In this document: positions 36,785 to 37,492 of the stretch, piece after piece | Numbering within the stretch: the stretch's first letter is position 1 | Layout of the letters: each line of letters starts with the position of its first letter | Assembly: GCA_937922735.1 (NCBI GenBank) | Contig: CALAJL010000060.1 | Location: 1 to 37,492 of the forward strand | DNA: 37,492 nucleotides | Source of the DNA: an uncultured Gammaproteobacteria bacterium | GTDB taxonomy: Bacteria; Pseudomonadota; Gammaproteobacteria; UBA4575 | Reading direction: 5' to 3' | The notes under the pieces: generated by a model | Database searches by the model: none | The model's input: the letters and a program-made list of their open reading frames with translations, nothing else | What the model was told of the DNA's origin: nothing | Program-made: the position numbers and the translations under genes

Positions 36785-37180
36785 TATATTTAAAAACTTA
36801 AACTATATATAAGTGGTAATACTTTTTTATCAATTATTAAATCTTGTGTTTCAATCTGATGCTTCTTTGATATGCGCGCAATATATCCAAAAGCTGTGCA
36901 AGTAAAATAATTACAATTAAAAAGAACTATTTTATTTTGCATGATATGGTAACGAAGACTTGTGCAATACAAGCGTAGTATGATCATCAATTACTATTGA
37001 GAGCCGCAGTTTTATATAATATTGTTTATTTTAGTGTTTGAAGCATATTTATACATTAATAATGCAATGTTACTGTGAAATTGATTGAGTATAATAAGCC
37101 AGTCTCGATAAATATTTCTTAGTATTCATCTCATTAGTTTTGTAATAAATACCTTTTAGGTAAAGAAGGGGCTTGCCTAT

Positions 37181-37492
37181 ATGAATAAGAAGAATAGACA
37201 TAAACTTTTCTCTAATTTAGAAGTTTATAATATTGCTAAGAAGCTAACCGATGTCGTACATCACGAGGTCGAATTAGCATTGGGTGGGTATAATGTTTCT
37301 TTCAAACAATGGCAAGTGCTTAATGTTGTAAGATTAAATATTGCAGTTACGCCAACCTCCATAGCCAATCAAATATGTGCAGATAAGCCATCGATAACAA
37401 GAGTTACTGATCATCTCGTTTCATGCTCGTTTCTGAAAAGAGAAAGAGGTGTTGATGATCGGCGCACAATACAGCTAAAGCTTACCGAAGTA
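37181..37492 (+). CDS. MarR-family transcriptional regulator, truncated by the window end
   Basis: Hand-translated: MNKKNRHKLFSNLEVYNIAKKLTDVVHHEVELALGGYNVSFKQWQVLNVVRLNIAVTPTSIANQICADKPSITRVTDHLVSCSFLKRERGVDDRRTIQLKLTEV; wHTH and DDRRTIQLKLT wing motif. Confidence 0.88.
   Translation, partial: MNKKNRHKLFSNLEVYNIAKKLTDVVHHEVELALGGYNVSFKQWQVLNVVRLNIAVTPTSIANQICADKPSITRVTDHLVSCSFLKRERGVDDRRTIQLKLTEV

Noticed and set aside
36790-36990. 66-aa minus-strand ORF in the gap after the MMPL gene
   Set aside because: No SD, no family, AT-rich; could be real but not supportable.
1-37492. CRISPR arrays, defence systems, integrases, transposases, prophage genes, tRNA/rRNA
   Set aside because: None recognised after reading the ORF list and intergenic gaps; the 17-bp tandem repeat lacks spacers, so it is not a CRISPR array.

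Overview
AT-rich, gene-dense chromosomal window, most likely gammaproteobacterial. It carries about 34 protein-coding genes and no rRNA, tRNA, CRISPR array or transposase that I could recognise. From left to right: srkA- and slyX-like genes; a DUF1223 protein; a BPSS1780-type membrane protein; a six-gene minus-strand membrane/AAA+ cluster (RDD, SpoIIM, DUF4129, DUF4350, MoxR, DUF58); a Kbp-like BON-LysM protein; a NYN-domain protein; a glucosylglycerate-type compatible-solute locus (GH13_18 phosphorylase converging on a GpgP/GpgS-like pair); YcbK- and YcbB-like cell-wall genes; cysS; and then, from about 20.8 to 34.1 kb, a large tetrahydromethanopterin (H4MPT)/methylofuran C1-transfer locus. 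That locus includes beta-RFAP synthase, mtdB, mch, fae, a CitG-like protein, a PTPS-like protein, a HisA-like protein, three ATP-grasp proteins, an MfnF-like protein, PabB and an MfnE-like kinase. It is followed by an MMPL/RND exporter and a truncated MarR regulator. The most interesting material is in the H4MPT/methylofuran locus: orphan cofactor-biosynthesis enzymes with a testable role (the CitG-like protein as candidate alpha-ribofuranosyl transferase), an unusual PTPS paralogue with an N-terminal CxxC module and an altered metal motif, a 14-bp perfect palindrome in front of fae, a 3 x 17-bp tandem repeat in front of the PTPS gene, and a head-to-head gene pair with only 10 bp between start codons. 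Family assignments come from recognising motifs in the translations; no database search was run.
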